Part shown: positions 30,629-39,117 of the stretch, piece by piece | How the letters are laid out: every line of letters begins with the position of its first letter | Position numbering within the stretch: the first letter of the stretch is position 1 | NCBI GenBank assembly: GCA_030154105.1 | Contig: JASKKP010000012.1 | Span: forward strand, 1-53,173 | Length of the DNA: 53,173 bases | Direction of reading: 5' to 3' | DNA from: Bacillota bacterium | Lineage (GTDB): Bacteria; Bacillota; DTU030; DUMP01 | The notes under the pieces: model-generated | Databases searched by the model: none | Told to the model about the DNA's origin: nothing | The model's input: only the letters and a program-made list of their open reading frames with translations | Position numbers and translations under genes: made by a program

Positions 30629-32395
30629 CTAATGCAACACCAGCTGGCCGTCGGCATCCAAACGCGCGTTAACCCCGGCGTCGCTCACATCGAATTTGTG
30701 TCGCATATTACCCACTTGGACGGTGACGTTAGGATGGACCGTTCCTACCTCGATTACGCCGCGCGCATCTACTTTAAGCAAGGTCGGGCTCCCGGCAGTC
30801 GAACCGGCCTCATTGGCCATGATTCTCTGTCTGGCTTCGGCAACGCCGCCTCGGATCACGCCCGGCTTGCCTAAAACGCGCAGGTTGCGGCCGGCATACA
30901 GGTAGGACTGGTAACACCCCTGCCCCGTGATTACGATGTCCCCGCTCGCCTCAATGCGGGCCCCTTGAACGTAGCGCGCCTGAAAGGACATATCCAGCCC
31001 GTGCTGCTCTTTTAAGCTCGTCACCAAAGCCCGCGTCGAGCGCGTGAGCTCCACCCATTCCCCGATGTCGGCAAGCCCGAGCGCCCCATGACCCGCGAGG
31101 TAACCCCGGAGCCGTTCTAGAACTTTCTCCACGTCGCCGGTGAGAATCCCTTCCACTTCCCGGTAGGCCGCCGAAAGATCGCGCAGCCGATCCGGCAGGA
31201 AGCGAAACTTCGTGTCGAGGAGCCGCTGCAGCACGCGCCCCCAGCCCTGTCGGGCGGCGGCCGGGCCGAACTCCGGATGCCGGGCGATCTGGGTGAGGGC
31301 CGCCGCACAGTCCTCCAAGCCCTGGGCCAGCTCCTCCCAGTACTCCCGGCAACGCAGGTGGACAACCCCTACGCCCCCGGCCCGGGCCAGGCCGCCGATC
31401 ACGTTATCGCGCACCATAATCTGCCCTCCGGCCATGAGAAACGCGTGCGTGGCGCTGCCTTTGACCTCAATGTTCCCACCCGCCTGCACGGTCATGGTGT
31501 CCTCCACGTTGCCCTTAACCACCACGTCGCCGCTGAACTTGATATTGCCGCTGGCCAGGTTGACTCCTCTATCCTGCACTAAAATCGGCAGAACCTCGAT
31601 GCACCCGCGGGCGGCCGTTGGGCGACCGCTGCGCGTGGCTACGACCCGCAGGCCATCCACCACCTCACACCCTTCGCCGGCTAAGAGCTCCACGTCTTTC
31701 GGCGCCGGCGGTTCGATGGGCGCGCCGGTTACGGACTGCCCTGCTTTACCCGGAACCGGAGGATGCTTTACTGCGAGCTCCGCCCCAGCTTCTACGGTGG
31801 GAATGTGGCTCAGCTCACGCCAGTCCACCTTCTGGACGTCGTCTTGGGGTACCTTGAGCCCCCCGCCCTCTTCAAATTTAAGTTCAATCCAGGCATCCTG
31901 TCCGGGTGTAGGCGGCGTGCCCCGGGCCACCACCTGGGGAGGGCCGGAGGGATTCGCCGCCAGGGCGGCCACGGCCTTTTCGTCTACCCCTAGGATAACC
32001 CCCTTAGCCCGTAGGGCCTTGAGCACATCCTCAGGGCTCACGCTAGGGTTAACCTCTTCCACCCGCGTAGCCAGGGTGAGGTTGCAGCGGGGCACACTGT
32101 CCAGGAGGATGTGGCGACGGTCAGGTACCACTTCGCAGTAAGCGGTTGCAGTTAGCCCGTCCGGAGCAATTTCCACCTTGACCTCGGCATTTCCGGCTTC
32201 GGTGATGGTCTCTACCTCAATGGTATCGCTGGCCGTAACCGGAGTCGGCCCCTTGATCTCCTGCCCGTTCACCAGAACCCTGGTTCCCGGGCCGGGAGCC
32301 AGGGTAGCCGGCCGACCCCCGCCTGTAGGGTCACTAACCTTCACCTGGCCCTGAAACACGCCTACGCTGCCGTCCCGTAGTCCCTCCTCTGCCAC
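30629..32395 (-). CDS. fapA: FapA / DUF342 polymer-forming protein
   Basis: 588 aa. Starts with a small beta-rich stretch (about 1-70, VFQGQVKVSDPTGGGRPATL), then the FapA domain: HPPVPGKAGQSVTGAPIEPP and a parallel-beta-helix of repeats such as NIKFSGDVVVKGNVEDTMTV and GGQIMVRDNVIGG. A helical segment of ~110 residues (about 355-465) interrupts it. Family members affect sporulation or flagella. GTG with GGAGGGG upstream. Confidence 0.86.
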   Translation of the reverse strand: MAEEGLRDGSVGVFQGQVKVSDPTGGGRPATLAPGPGTRVLVNGQEIKGPTPVTASDTIEVETITEAGNAEVKVEIAPDGLTATAYCEVVPDRRHILLDSVPRCNLTLATRVEEVNPSVSPEDVLKALRAKGVILGVDEKAVAALAANPSGPPQVVARGTPPTPGQDAWIELKFEEGGGLKVPQDDVQKVDWRELSHIPTVEAGAELAVKHPPVPGKAGQSVTGAPIEPPAPKDVELLAGEGCEVVDGLRVVATRSGRPTAARGCIEVLPILVQDRGVNLASGNIKFSGDVVVKGNVEDTMTVQAGGNIEVKGSATHAFLMAGGQIMVRDNVIGGLARAGGVGVVHLRCREYWEELAQGLEDCAAALTQIARHPEFGPAAARQGWGRVLQRLLDTKFRFLPDRLRDLSAAYREVEGILTGDVEKVLERLRGYLAGHGALGLADIGEWVELTRSTRALVTSLKEQHGLDMSFQARYVQGARIEASGDIVITGQGCYQSYLYAGRNLRVLGKPGVIRGGVAEARQRIMANEAGSTAGSPTLLKVDARGVIEVGTVHPNVTVQVGNMRHKFDVSDAGVNARLDADGQLVLH

Positions 32396-32485
32396 CTTCG
32401 TCCCCTCCTCCCGAGCTTCTTCCTACTTCGCCCCTACCCCTAACCCTTTCCCGTTCTTAATCTCGCGCGGCGGTCTCTGGAAGCC

Positions 32486-33145
32486 TCACACCCCTCCCTT
32501 CTTCTCGCCCGCTCTGTAGCGTTCAACTACCTGCAAGAAGTCCTCCCATACCGGGCGCTTCTTGCTCGGGTCCCTGAGCAACGCCGCCGGGTGAAACGTC
32601 GGCATGATGAGGAGCCCATCTTTTTCCACCCACATGCCGCGGTCGCGGGTAATCCTGAGCCTGGGGTCAATCAAGGTCTGCGCGGCCAACGCTCCCAGGC
32701 AAACCACGATGCGCGGCCGGATAAGCCTCAGCTGTGCCTCGAGATAAGGCCGGCAGGCCTTAACCTCGTCCGGCAGGGGAAGGCGGTTGCCGGGCGGGCG
32801 GCATTTGACCACGTTGCCGATAAACACTTCCGAGCGCTCAATCCCAGCCGCCGCCAAAATGTTATTCAGAAGCTGCCCGGCCGCGCCCACGAAGGGCCGT
32901 CCCTGCTCGTCTTCGGCCTGTCCCGGGCCTTCGCCCACCAGCATGAGCTCGGCGTGAGGGTTCCCTTCACCGAACACCACCTGGCGGCATCCGCTCCGCA
33001 GGCGGCAGCGCCGGCACGCCTTAACCACTTCGGCCAGTTCTTCCAAGGTCCTGGCCGTCTCCCACGGCGGACGCGGGGAAGGCGGCCGAACCGGCTGGTT
33101 TGCGTCTCCCAACAACGTCAGCTGTACCAGCTCTTCCTTCGCCAT
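32486..33145 (-). CDS. type-4 uracil-DNA glycosylase (4Fe-4S)
   Basis: 219 aa. Removes uracil from DNA, guarding against cytosine deamination, which matters at high temperature. Cluster ligands Cys44, Cys47, Cys115 and Cys131 fit CX2C...C...C. Motif A LVGEGPGQAEDEQGRPFVG, motif B MPTFHPAALLRDPSKK. ATG with GGAGGG 9 bases upstream. Confidence 0.93.
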   Translation of the reverse strand: MAKEELVQLTLLGDANQPVRPPSPRPPWETARTLEELAEVVKACRRCRLRSGCRQVVFGEGNPHAELMLVGEGPGQAEDEQGRPFVGAAGQLLNNILAAAGIERSEVFIGNVVKCRPPGNRLPLPDEVKACRPYLEAQLRLIRPRIVVCLGALAAQTLIDPRLRITRDRGMWVEKDGLLIMPTFHPAALLRDPSKKRPVWEDFLQVVERYRAGEKKGGV

Positions 33146-33219
33146 TACGGGGGTCCCTCCTCACTTGGAAGTATTAGCTGAAGGGCCCACCTTCTCCTTC
33201 TTTCATATCTCGTAGCTAG

Positions 33220-33861
33220 CTAACTTAGGCGAACTCCTTCCCGCTCAAGGAGGACCTTGAGAACCGAGCGCGCCGGTCCGCCGGCAGGGTTTCCTTGCGG
33301 AGCCGCCAGAGCCTCCAGGAATGCTTTTACCACTCGGGGATCAAACTGCGTCCCCGCGCAGGCCGCAATCTCGCGCGCAGAAGCCTCGGCGGTGTAAGCA
33401 CGGCGGTAAGGGCGGTCGGTCGTCATGGCGTCAAAAGCATCGGCCACGGCGATGATCCGCGCTCCGAGCGGGATGGCCTCGCCGGCCAACCCGTCCGGGT
33501 AACCCCGGCCGTTAAACCACTCATGGTGGCTACGCACCAGGGGAGCCAGGTGCACCAGGGCCGGAATTCGTCGTATGATGTATTCCCCAAGCACAGGGTG
33601 CTGTTTAACCTGCTCATATTCTTCTTCGGTCAAACGTCCAGGTTTCTTGAGAATGGCCGTCGCAATCCCCACTTTTCCCACATCGTGGAGCAGGGCCGCC
33701 TGCTCTATGTATTCGAGTTCTTTCGAACTCAGCCTAAGGCGCTTGCCGGTAGCCACGGCGTATCCGGCAACGCGTATCAAGTGGCCGTGAACTTCGCGAT
33801 CTTGTACCTCCATTACCGCAGCAATGGCTAGAACTATAGGAGCCGGGTCTTCTCTGGTCAA
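33220..33861 (-). CDS. HD-GYP cyclic-di-GMP phosphodiesterase
   Basis: 213 aa. HGHLIRVAGYAVATGKRLRL, ALLHDVGKVGI (HD pair), HHEWFNGRGYPDGLAG (intact GYP motif), VADAFDAMTTDRPYRRAYT. All metal ligands appear present. TTG start with AAGGAGG 7 bases upstream; the frame is open for 28 more codons but without a site. Degrades the cyclic-di-GMP made by enzymes such as the GGDEF protein at 25980. Confidence 0.9.
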   Translation of the reverse strand: MTREDPAPIVLAIAAVMEVQDREVHGHLIRVAGYAVATGKRLRLSSKELEYIEQAALLHDVGKVGIATAILKKPGRLTEEEYEQVKQHPVLGEYIIRRIPALVHLAPLVRSHHEWFNGRGYPDGLAGEAIPLGARIIAVADAFDAMTTDRPYRRAYTAEASAREIAACAGTQFDPRVVKAFLEALAAPQGNPAGGPARSVLKVLLEREGVRLS

Positions 33862-34062
33862 TGGCCTTCCTCCTTGTTCGCCCACCGGCCCACAACAGAA
33901 GCCTTCGGCAGCCTGGCGATCATGGCCTTGCGGCTTTAGACCCATGGCTTTGCGCCGCCACCTTTCGGAGGCTTTGCCGTTTCGGGCATCTTCTAGTCAA
34001 GCTCAGTGATAGCGTTCGACAGCGTTCGCCCAATTCCTTCCATAATCGCTTCTTAAATTTAT

Positions 34063-34098
34063 CCGCCCGGGCCGGGGCGGACGGTCCGGCCCGGGCGG
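34063..34098 (-). terminator. long hairpin at the end of the YvrJ cassette
   Basis: CCGCCCGGGCCGG (34063-34075) and CCGGCCCGGGCGG (34086-34098) pair perfectly over 13 bases; on the minus strand ATAAATTTAAG follows. A weak U-tract but a strong stem, 8 bases past the yvrJ stop. Confidence 0.65.
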
Positions 34099-34105
34099 TC
34101 TCCCC

Positions 34106-34255
34106 TCACGGCTTCAGCGCACTTATGGTCCGCGAAAGTTCGGCGATGCTCTTGGTCAATTCATCCAGTTTACCTTCCATGCGCACCAGGAGGTAGATGG
34201 AAACTACCACCGGGAAGCCCAGGTTGGCAATCTGGCTGAAGACCGTCTGCTCCAT
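34106..34255 (-). CDS. yvrJ: YvrJ-family small membrane protein
   Basis: 49 aa. MEQTVFSQIANLGFPVVVSI then YLLVRMEGKLDELTKSIAEL: one membrane helix with the Gly-Phe-Pro motif, then a charged helix; the exact YvrJ pattern. ATG with GGAGGTGG 6-8 bases upstream. In Bacillus subtilis yvrJ is controlled by SigO; function unknown. Last gene of the cassette. Confidence 0.9.
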   Translation of the reverse strand: MEQTVFSQIANLGFPVVVSIYLLVRMEGKLDELTKSIAELSRTISALKP

Positions 34256-34274
34256 GCCCTACCACCTCCGCGGC

Positions 34275-34493
34275 CTAAGCCACGGTAAACTCACGCACTT
34301 CGCGAGCCACCAGGCGGGCGGCTACGGCCTGTACCAGCTCGCCGCCGCTACCCGCAAAGATGTTCTTGGCAATGATGGTCTGCATCACCTGGGCGATCTC
34401 GGCGTCCGTTAAATCTTCGCGCGGCGCAGCCAGAGAAAGAGTAGTGGTTCGCCCGGCCGCGTTTCTGAAAACAAGGCTTAAGGTTTTCTCCAC
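34275..34493 (-). CDS. DUF2922 protein
   Basis: 72 aa. EKTLSLVFRNAAGRTTTLSL then LTDAEIAQVMQTIIAKNIF and a C-terminal VREFTV strand match DUF2922. GTG start with AAGGAGG 8 bases upstream (the frame is open 8 codons further). Probably a small beta-alpha protein; no known activity. Gaps to neighbours are 19 and 35 bases, each with a good ribosome site. Confidence 0.88.
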   Translation of the reverse strand: MEKTLSLVFRNAAGRTTTLSLAAPREDLTDAEIAQVMQTIIAKNIFAGSGGELVQAVAARLVAREVREFTVA

Positions 34494-34528
34494 GCCGTTC
34501 ACCTCCTTCTTCCCCACCGTCCCTCAGG

Positions 34529-34756
34529 CTAAGCCACGGGGTTCAGGGAACCGGTGTCGATGCGGCGCACGGCCACCAAGGGATAAGTTTGGAGGCCGGC
34601 CAGCGCCTGAGCCACGTCGTAGACGTCCTGGTCTAGGGCATCCGGCTTCACATTGGCAAAGGACTTGGCCCGCACCACCGGCTTACCCGCCTCATCCGTT
34701 CCCGTCTGCAGCCAAAGCTGCAGGCGAGAGCCTTCCATCACGCGCTGCACTGCCAC
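34529..34756 (-). CDS. DUF1659 protein
   Basis: 75 aa. AVQRVMEGSRLQLWLQTGTD then KSFANVKPDALDQDVYDVAQ and ALAGLQTYPLVAVRRID match DUF1659. GTG start with AAGGAGG 8 bases upstream. DUF1659 and DUF2922 genes nearly always sit together, often next to YvrJ; function unknown. Confidence 0.88.
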   Translation of the reverse strand: MAVQRVMEGSRLQLWLQTGTDEAGKPVVRAKSFANVKPDALDQDVYDVAQALAGLQTYPLVAVRRIDTGSLNPVA

Positions 34757-34792
34757 TAGCGCCACCTCCTTTCGTCCGCCTTCGCTCATAAA

Positions 34793-35395
34793 CTAGCGGC
34801 GGTAGGAGGTTTGGTCGCGGTCGGCAAGGATTTTTTTCAGGCGCGCTACAGCCCGGGCGTACGCTCCTTTCGCAGTAGACGGCCGAACCGCCAAGGCCGC
34901 AGCCAGGCGCTCAAAGGTGTACCCCCGGGCTCGGAAGGCAAGCACGGCCTGTTGCCTGGGGGTGAGCTGGTGCCAAGCCGCGCGTAAAGCTCTCCTCTCC
35001 CAACCGGCGAGGGCTGCCTCCTCCGGTCCCAGGCCGGGATCGGCCAAGCGATCCAGCAGGGCCAAGCCGTCTTGCCCTTCTTGATCTAAGCATGCTTCTT
35101 CCCGGCGGCGGCTACGCCGAAGCTCCCGCGCCGCCGTCCGTACCGCCCAATACACCTGGCGCTTGGCATACCAGGGAAAAGGAGCGCCTCCCGCCGGGCG
35201 AAAGTTTTGGATGGCCCGAATTAAGGCCAGATTACCTTCTTGGGCCAAATCTTCGGCGTCGTCCGCCTCCGGCGCCAGTCGTCGCGCAGCCGCCCAGATA
35301 AGCGGCTGAAAGCGCCGCACGAGCTCGCTCAGCGCCGCCTCCTCGCCCCGCTGGGCCGCCCGCACCAAGTATTCAAGCTTAACCTTGTCGTTCAT
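34793..35395 (-). CDS. sigma-70-family factor of the YvrJ cassette
   Basis: 200 aa. Region 2: LSELVRRFQPLIWAAARRLA, DDAEDLAQEGNLALIRAIQN. Region 4: HQLTPRQQAVLAFRARGYTF then ERLAAALAVRPSTAKGAYAR. Short linker of ~40 residues rich in Arg/Glu/Leu. ATG at 35395 with GGGGGGAAGGA upstream; the frame is open further. Its own promoter class is unknown; it may drive the DUF1659/DUF2922/YvrJ genes, and the IR at 35581 could be part of its control. Confidence 0.9.
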   Translation of the reverse strand: MNDKVKLEYLVRAAQRGEEAALSELVRRFQPLIWAAARRLAPEADDAEDLAQEGNLALIRAIQNFRPAGGAPFPWYAKRQVYWAVRTAARELRRSRRREEACLDQEGQDGLALLDRLADPGLGPEEAALAGWERRALRAAWHQLTPRQQAVLAFRARGYTFERLAAALAVRPSTAKGAYARAVARLKKILADRDQTSYRR

Positions 35396-35710
35396 TTCCT
35401 TCCCCCCTCTTTCCAGGATAAACCAGGGGGAAGGTAAAAGCCAAAAGCCGACCTGGTTTAAAGCGGCGCCAATTTGGTCAAACATCTGTTCGCATAGTTG
35501 GCGAAAAAACAATTGAGCCCGGCCGCTGCGTGCCGGACTTCAGCACAAACCGCATTTCCTGCGCCACAATGCGACCGTTTCGGCCATGGCGGAGGTACAT
35601 TGGGTCAAGCCCCCTCGAAGTTAATTCTACCCGCCATGGCCGTTCTGTCCATCGGCCGCCGGTCTTAATTTTCTGGGTAACTTAAGACCCTGGTTAGATG
35701 TGTCTTAGTC
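35396..35710. other. gap upstream of the sigma factor with a perfect 12-base inverted repeat
   Basis: No gene. CGGCCATGGCGG (35581-35592) and CCGCCATGGCCG (35631-35642) are exact inverses with 38 bases between. On the minus strand TTGACC occurs at about 35477 and 35603, without good -10 partners. Nearer the gene, CCAAATTGG is palindromic. Confidence 0.5.
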
Positions 35711-36169
35711 CTAGGTGAAGATGCGCGTAACCGCCCGACCTACCTGGTGTGGAGCTTGTTTTGCCAGATCCATAAGGCAGATCACCTCGCCGCGGCAGAT
35801 GGCAATCCCCTGCTCGTAGGCCCCTTCACCCTTGGCGACGGCCACGGCCTTAAGGATGGGCGCCTCCCGGGCCAGGCGCTCGATAATGGCCGGCGTCTGG
35901 TCCTGGGAACCGGCGCTGACCACTACCAGTTCGAAGTTAGGTCGGCCCCGGGCGTCCAGGTAGTTTAGACCCAGAAGCCAGCGAACCACCCCTTCGATCC
36001 GCTCTTCGTCGTCGTGGGCAATTACCAGTATGCTGACGAAGGGCTTGGCCTCCCCCTCTTTTACCCTACGGCCAAAAGCACGCCTAATCGTCTCAATGAG
36101 GGACAAGCAGCCGTAAATGGCCAAAAAAGCCACAATATAACTGGTAACGTCCTTTCCGGCCCAGAGCAT
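35711..36169 (-). CDS. short family-2-like glycosyltransferase with a membrane anchor
   Basis: 152 aa. One N-terminal span (TSYIVAFLAIYGCLSLIETI), then the GT-A start PFVSILVIAHDDEERIEGVV and NFELVVVSAGSQDQTPAIIE; but it ends soon after EVICLMDLAK, where the DxD metal site would be, so the catalytic half is missing or changed. Known as a short protein in relatives. Substrate unknown; possibly non-catalytic. ATG follows AAAGGGCGG. Confidence 0.7.
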   Translation of the reverse strand: MLWAGKDVTSYIVAFLAIYGCLSLIETIRRAFGRRVKEGEAKPFVSILVIAHDDEERIEGVVRWLLGLNYLDARGRPNFELVVVSAGSQDQTPAIIERLAREAPILKAVAVAKGEGAYEQGIAICRGEVICLMDLAKQAPHQVGRAVTRIFT

Positions 36170-36233
36170 GCTTTCACCGCCCTTTCGCCACATGCTATGC
36201 TCCGGGCCGAAGCGGCGTGCCTGTCAGGCGCCT

Positions 36234-36887
36234 TCAGTGGAGGTCGACCAGGCCGCGCCTGATGGCGTAAAGAGCCGCCTCCGTGCGATCGTCCACGCCA
36301 ATTTTGCGGAAGATACTCGTAACATGGTTCTTTACCGTTTTCTCGCTTATGGCTAGGGTTTTCCCGATCTCCTTGTTGCTCTGCCCCCGGGCAATTAGGC
36401 AGAGAACCTCTTGTTCCCGCGCCGTAAGGCCGTCGACCTTCTCCTCCTCACCGCCGCTCGCCAGGCGGGTAAATTCGCCTAGGAGTTTTTTGGCCGCCGG
36501 AGGTGACATATAAGAGTTCCCCTGCTTTATCGCACGGATGGCGCTGACAAGGCCGCCCGGCTCTACGTCTTTAAGCACGTAGCCTTCGGCACCGGCCCGC
36601 ACCATCTCCAGGAGGTAGTCCCGGTCGTCGTGGATGGTAAGCGCTACCACTCCCACGTTTGGGTATTTTTGTTTGATTTGCCGCGTTGCCTCCACGCCGC
36701 TCGCGTCCGGCAGGTCTAGATCCATGAGCACCACATCCGGCCGGGTGGCGGCAACCTCGCTCAGCGCCTCCCTAGCCGTTCCTGCCTCCCCTACAATCTC
36801 GATGTCGTCTTCCAGCTCTACCACCTTGCGAATGCCGCTTCTGACCAAAGGATGATCGTCCACCACCAGAACCCGAATCTTGTCCAC
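36234..36887 (-). CDS. degU: DegU-type response regulator
   Basis: 217 aa. Receiver: RVLVVDDHPLVRSGIRKVVE, phosphoacceptor Asp in DVVLMDLDLPDASGVEATRQ, Lys in GYVLKDVEPGG. LuxR/GerE helix-turn-helix: LTAREQEVLCLIARGQSNKE then IGKTLAISEKTVKNHVTSIF. GTG start with AAGGGGG 8 bases upstream; an ATG 8 codons earlier is possible. Partner of DegS at 37847 with an EamA gene between. Confidence 0.92.
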   Translation of the reverse strand: MDKIRVLVVDDHPLVRSGIRKVVELEDDIEIVGEAGTAREALSEVAATRPDVVLMDLDLPDASGVEATRQIKQKYPNVGVVALTIHDDRDYLLEMVRAGAEGYVLKDVEPGGLVSAIRAIKQGNSYMSPPAAKKLLGEFTRLASGGEEEKVDGLTAREQEVLCLIARGQSNKEIGKTLAISEKTVKNHVTSIFRKIGVDDRTEAALYAIRRGLVDLH

Positions 36888-36918
36888 CGCCACGTCCCCC
36901 TTAAATCTCATCCTTTTT

Positions 36919-37863
36919 TTATAGATATCGACGATTTTCCCCAAGTTTCTTACTCCCCGGCAGGAAGCTCGGCCCTCCCCGGCAGCTCCCGGCCGGAAGC
37001 TGCACCAAAATTACTGCTGCCAGGACGAGGGCCATACCCGCCGCCTGGGGTAAGTCCAGGCGTTCGCCCAAAAAAGCCACCGCCAAGGCAGTGCCCACCA
37101 CCGGCTCCACGCTCGCCACCACTGCCGCCCGCCCGGCTTCCACCTGCCCGACGCCTAGGGTATAGGCCACCCACGGCACGAGGCTCCCCCAAAAGCCGAG
37201 AAGGAGCGTATTCGCCCAGAACGCAGCCTCGGCCGCGCGGGTAAAGACCCTTAAGGGCGGCCGAATCAAAGTCAGGAACAAGGTACCGAAAAGCGTGCAG
37301 TAGAACACCGTAGTCCAAGCCGAGTGGCGCGCCTGGGCCTTCTTCCCGAAGATTCCGTACAGGCCATAAGTAACTCCGGCTCCCAGCCCCGCGAGTACCC
37401 CTTTAAGGTTAAGGTGCAGGGCGGCCAAATCGTAGCCCTTCACCACGAGAAAGCACCCGCCCAGGGAGAGGGCCACGGCAGCGATTTTGCCGGGCGTCAA
37501 AGGTTCGCGTAAGGCCAGGCGGGCAAAAACGGCGGCAAACGCCGGAGCCGTATAGAGAAGAATAACGGCCGTGGTTACGCCCAGCCGGCTCACGGCGGTA
37601 AAGTACAGGATGTTGTACAGGGCCCCGTTGACCAAGCCAAAGGCCGCCATGAGTTTTACGTCGTCGGGCATAAGGCGCGGCCAGCCGCCTTCTTTCTTTA
37701 ACGTAAAAGGTATCAGGCCGACGAGTGAAACAGCTCCTCGTAGCCAAGAGACTTCCAGGGGATTTAACCCCAAGTCTAAGAGGCGCTGCACGAAAACCCC
37801 GATGCTACCCCAGGCCACACCGGCGAGCAGGACCAAAGCGTAACCTTTATTGATGTCCGCCAT
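36919..37863 (-). CDS. EamA/DMT-family transporter
   Basis: 314 aa, ten predicted membrane helices in two EamA halves (KGYALVLLAGVAWGSIGVFV; ALHLNLKGVLAGLGAGVTYG). GVTTAVILLYTAPAFAAVFA and VASVEPVVGTALAVAFLGER are the family repeats. Exports or imports a small metabolite; substrate unknown. Starts inside the degS end (17-base overlap), ATG after GAAGGGAG. A positively charged tail ends GENRRYL. Confidence 0.88.
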   Translation of the reverse strand: MADINKGYALVLLAGVAWGSIGVFVQRLLDLGLNPLEVSWLRGAVSLVGLIPFTLKKEGGWPRLMPDDVKLMAAFGLVNGALYNILYFTAVSRLGVTTAVILLYTAPAFAAVFARLALREPLTPGKIAAVALSLGGCFLVVKGYDLAALHLNLKGVLAGLGAGVTYGLYGIFGKKAQARHSAWTTVFYCTLFGTLFLTLIRPPLRVFTRAAEAAFWANTLLLGFWGSLVPWVAYTLGVGQVEAGRAAVVASVEPVVGTALAVAFLGERLDLPQAAGMALVLAAVILVQLPAGSCRGGPSFLPGSKKLGENRRYL

Positions 37864-39031
37864 CTCCCTTCGCCGGAGGGCTCCCCAATGGGAGGTGAAA
37901 CTCTACGCGCGTGCCCTGGCCGGGGCTGCTTTTTACGGTTAAACTCCCGCCGATGAGTTCCGCCCGCTCGCGCATTCCCAAAAGGCCGAGGTGCTCCCCC
38001 TCTCCCGCCTTGGGCACCCCCTTTTCTCCGGGCGTAAATCCTTTCCCGTTGTCCACAACCCGCACCGCCAGAAAGGACGGGTTGAATTCTATGCGCACTT
38101 TAGCCTCAGTGGCCTCGGCATGTTTGACCACGTTGTTAAGTGCCTCTTGGATAATGCGGAATACACAGCTAAGGACTGTATCATTCAGACGCCGCTCCTC
38201 GCCATGAACCGTCACGGCCACTTCAAGGCCCGTTTTTTCCCGCACTTGGGCCACGAGCTTCTCCACTGCCGCCTTGAGTCCTAAATTGTCCAGAGAAAGA
38301 GGTCGGAGGTTGAAAATGACGTTCCGCGTTTCGCGTAGACCGGCCCGGAGAATCTTCTCCACATTTTCGAGCTCCGCGCGCGCCTTCTCCGTGTTTTTCT
38401 CGGCCAGGAGGCGCCCCATAACCTGGATCTCCAGGAGGGCACTGGCCAGCTGCTGCGCCAGGCCGTCGTGCAGGTCCCTGGCCACCCGGCGCCTTTCCTC
38501 TTCCTGCGCGCGGATGACGCGCACGGCGATCTCCCGCTTCTCCTGCACCGTTTCAATGGTCTGCGAGAGCTGTTCGATGTTGCCGCTCAGGTACTCTAAG
38601 GCCACTCCCACCTGGGCGGCAAGCGCTTCTGAGCGTTCTAAAAGGCGCGTGACGCTGCGCAGGTTGCGCTCGATCTCGTCGCGGCGCGCCCGCAGGTTTT
38701 TCTCCTTTTCCATAAGCAGGATGAGGCGCACCTGAGCATCGCGGGCGCGCTCATAAGCGCGGCGGATGTCCTCTTCGCTGTAGCGGCTGAAATCGCGGCT
38801 CACCCGCATCAACTCCAGGCGAGAACGCTGCTCTTCGGCCCGGGCAGCGTCCGCCTGTTCAATGACGGCGAGGGTTTCGCTCCTCACCTTCTCCAGCTCG
38901 CGCTTCAGCCGAGCGGCTTCGGCACGCGCTTCGTCGGCGATGCTGCTTATTTGGCCCTGGCTTTCCTTGATGGCGGCGATGGTCTGCTGCAAGATTTCTT
39001 CTAAGCGGGCCAGGTCGGTGTTAACCTCCAT
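37847..39031 (-). CDS. degS: DegS-type sensor histidine kinase
   Basis: 394 aa, soluble. Long coiled coil (residues ~1-185), HisKA_3 H-box EEERRRVARDLHDGLAQQLA, and a HATPase domain with FRIIQEALNNVVKHAEA, VVDNGKGF and GLLGMRERAELIGG. Phosphorylates DegU. No membrane span, as in Bacillus DegS. ATG with GAAGGGGATG upstream. Confidence 0.92.
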   Translation of the reverse strand: MEVNTDLARLEEILQQTIAAIKESQGQISSIADEARAEAARLKRELEKVRSETLAVIEQADAARAEEQRSRLELMRVSRDFSRYSEEDIRRAYERARDAQVRLILLMEKEKNLRARRDEIERNLRSVTRLLERSEALAAQVGVALEYLSGNIEQLSQTIETVQEKREIAVRVIRAQEEERRRVARDLHDGLAQQLASALLEIQVMGRLLAEKNTEKARAELENVEKILRAGLRETRNVIFNLRPLSLDNLGLKAAVEKLVAQVREKTGLEVAVTVHGEERRLNDTVLSCVFRIIQEALNNVVKHAEATEAKVRIEFNPSFLAVRVVDNGKGFTPGEKGVPKAGEGEHLGLLGMRERAELIGGSLTVKSSPGQGTRVEFHLPLGSPPAKGDGGHQ

Positions 39032-39090
39032 CCCCTTCTCACCCCGTAAACCTATTCGACTTCCAGCCTCTGCCTTCCTGCCGCAGGGCC

Positions 39091-39117
39091 AAAGAAAAAG
39101 CCCCCGCTAGCGGAGGC
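39091..39117 (-). terminator. terminator overlapping the metK stop
   Basis: On the minus strand GCCTCCGC-TA-GCGGGGGC then TTTTTCTTT; the TAG stop is in the loop. Confidence 0.85.

Noticed and set aside
31212-32141. 309-codon plus-strand frame
   Set aside because: Opposite-strand shadow of fapA; composition (Ser/Thr/Pro/Arg) is that of GC-rich antisense.
35711-36169. short glycosyltransferase as a truncated pseudogene
   Set aside because: It has a good ribosome site, a membrane anchor and a clean end; short forms are known, so kept as a gene.
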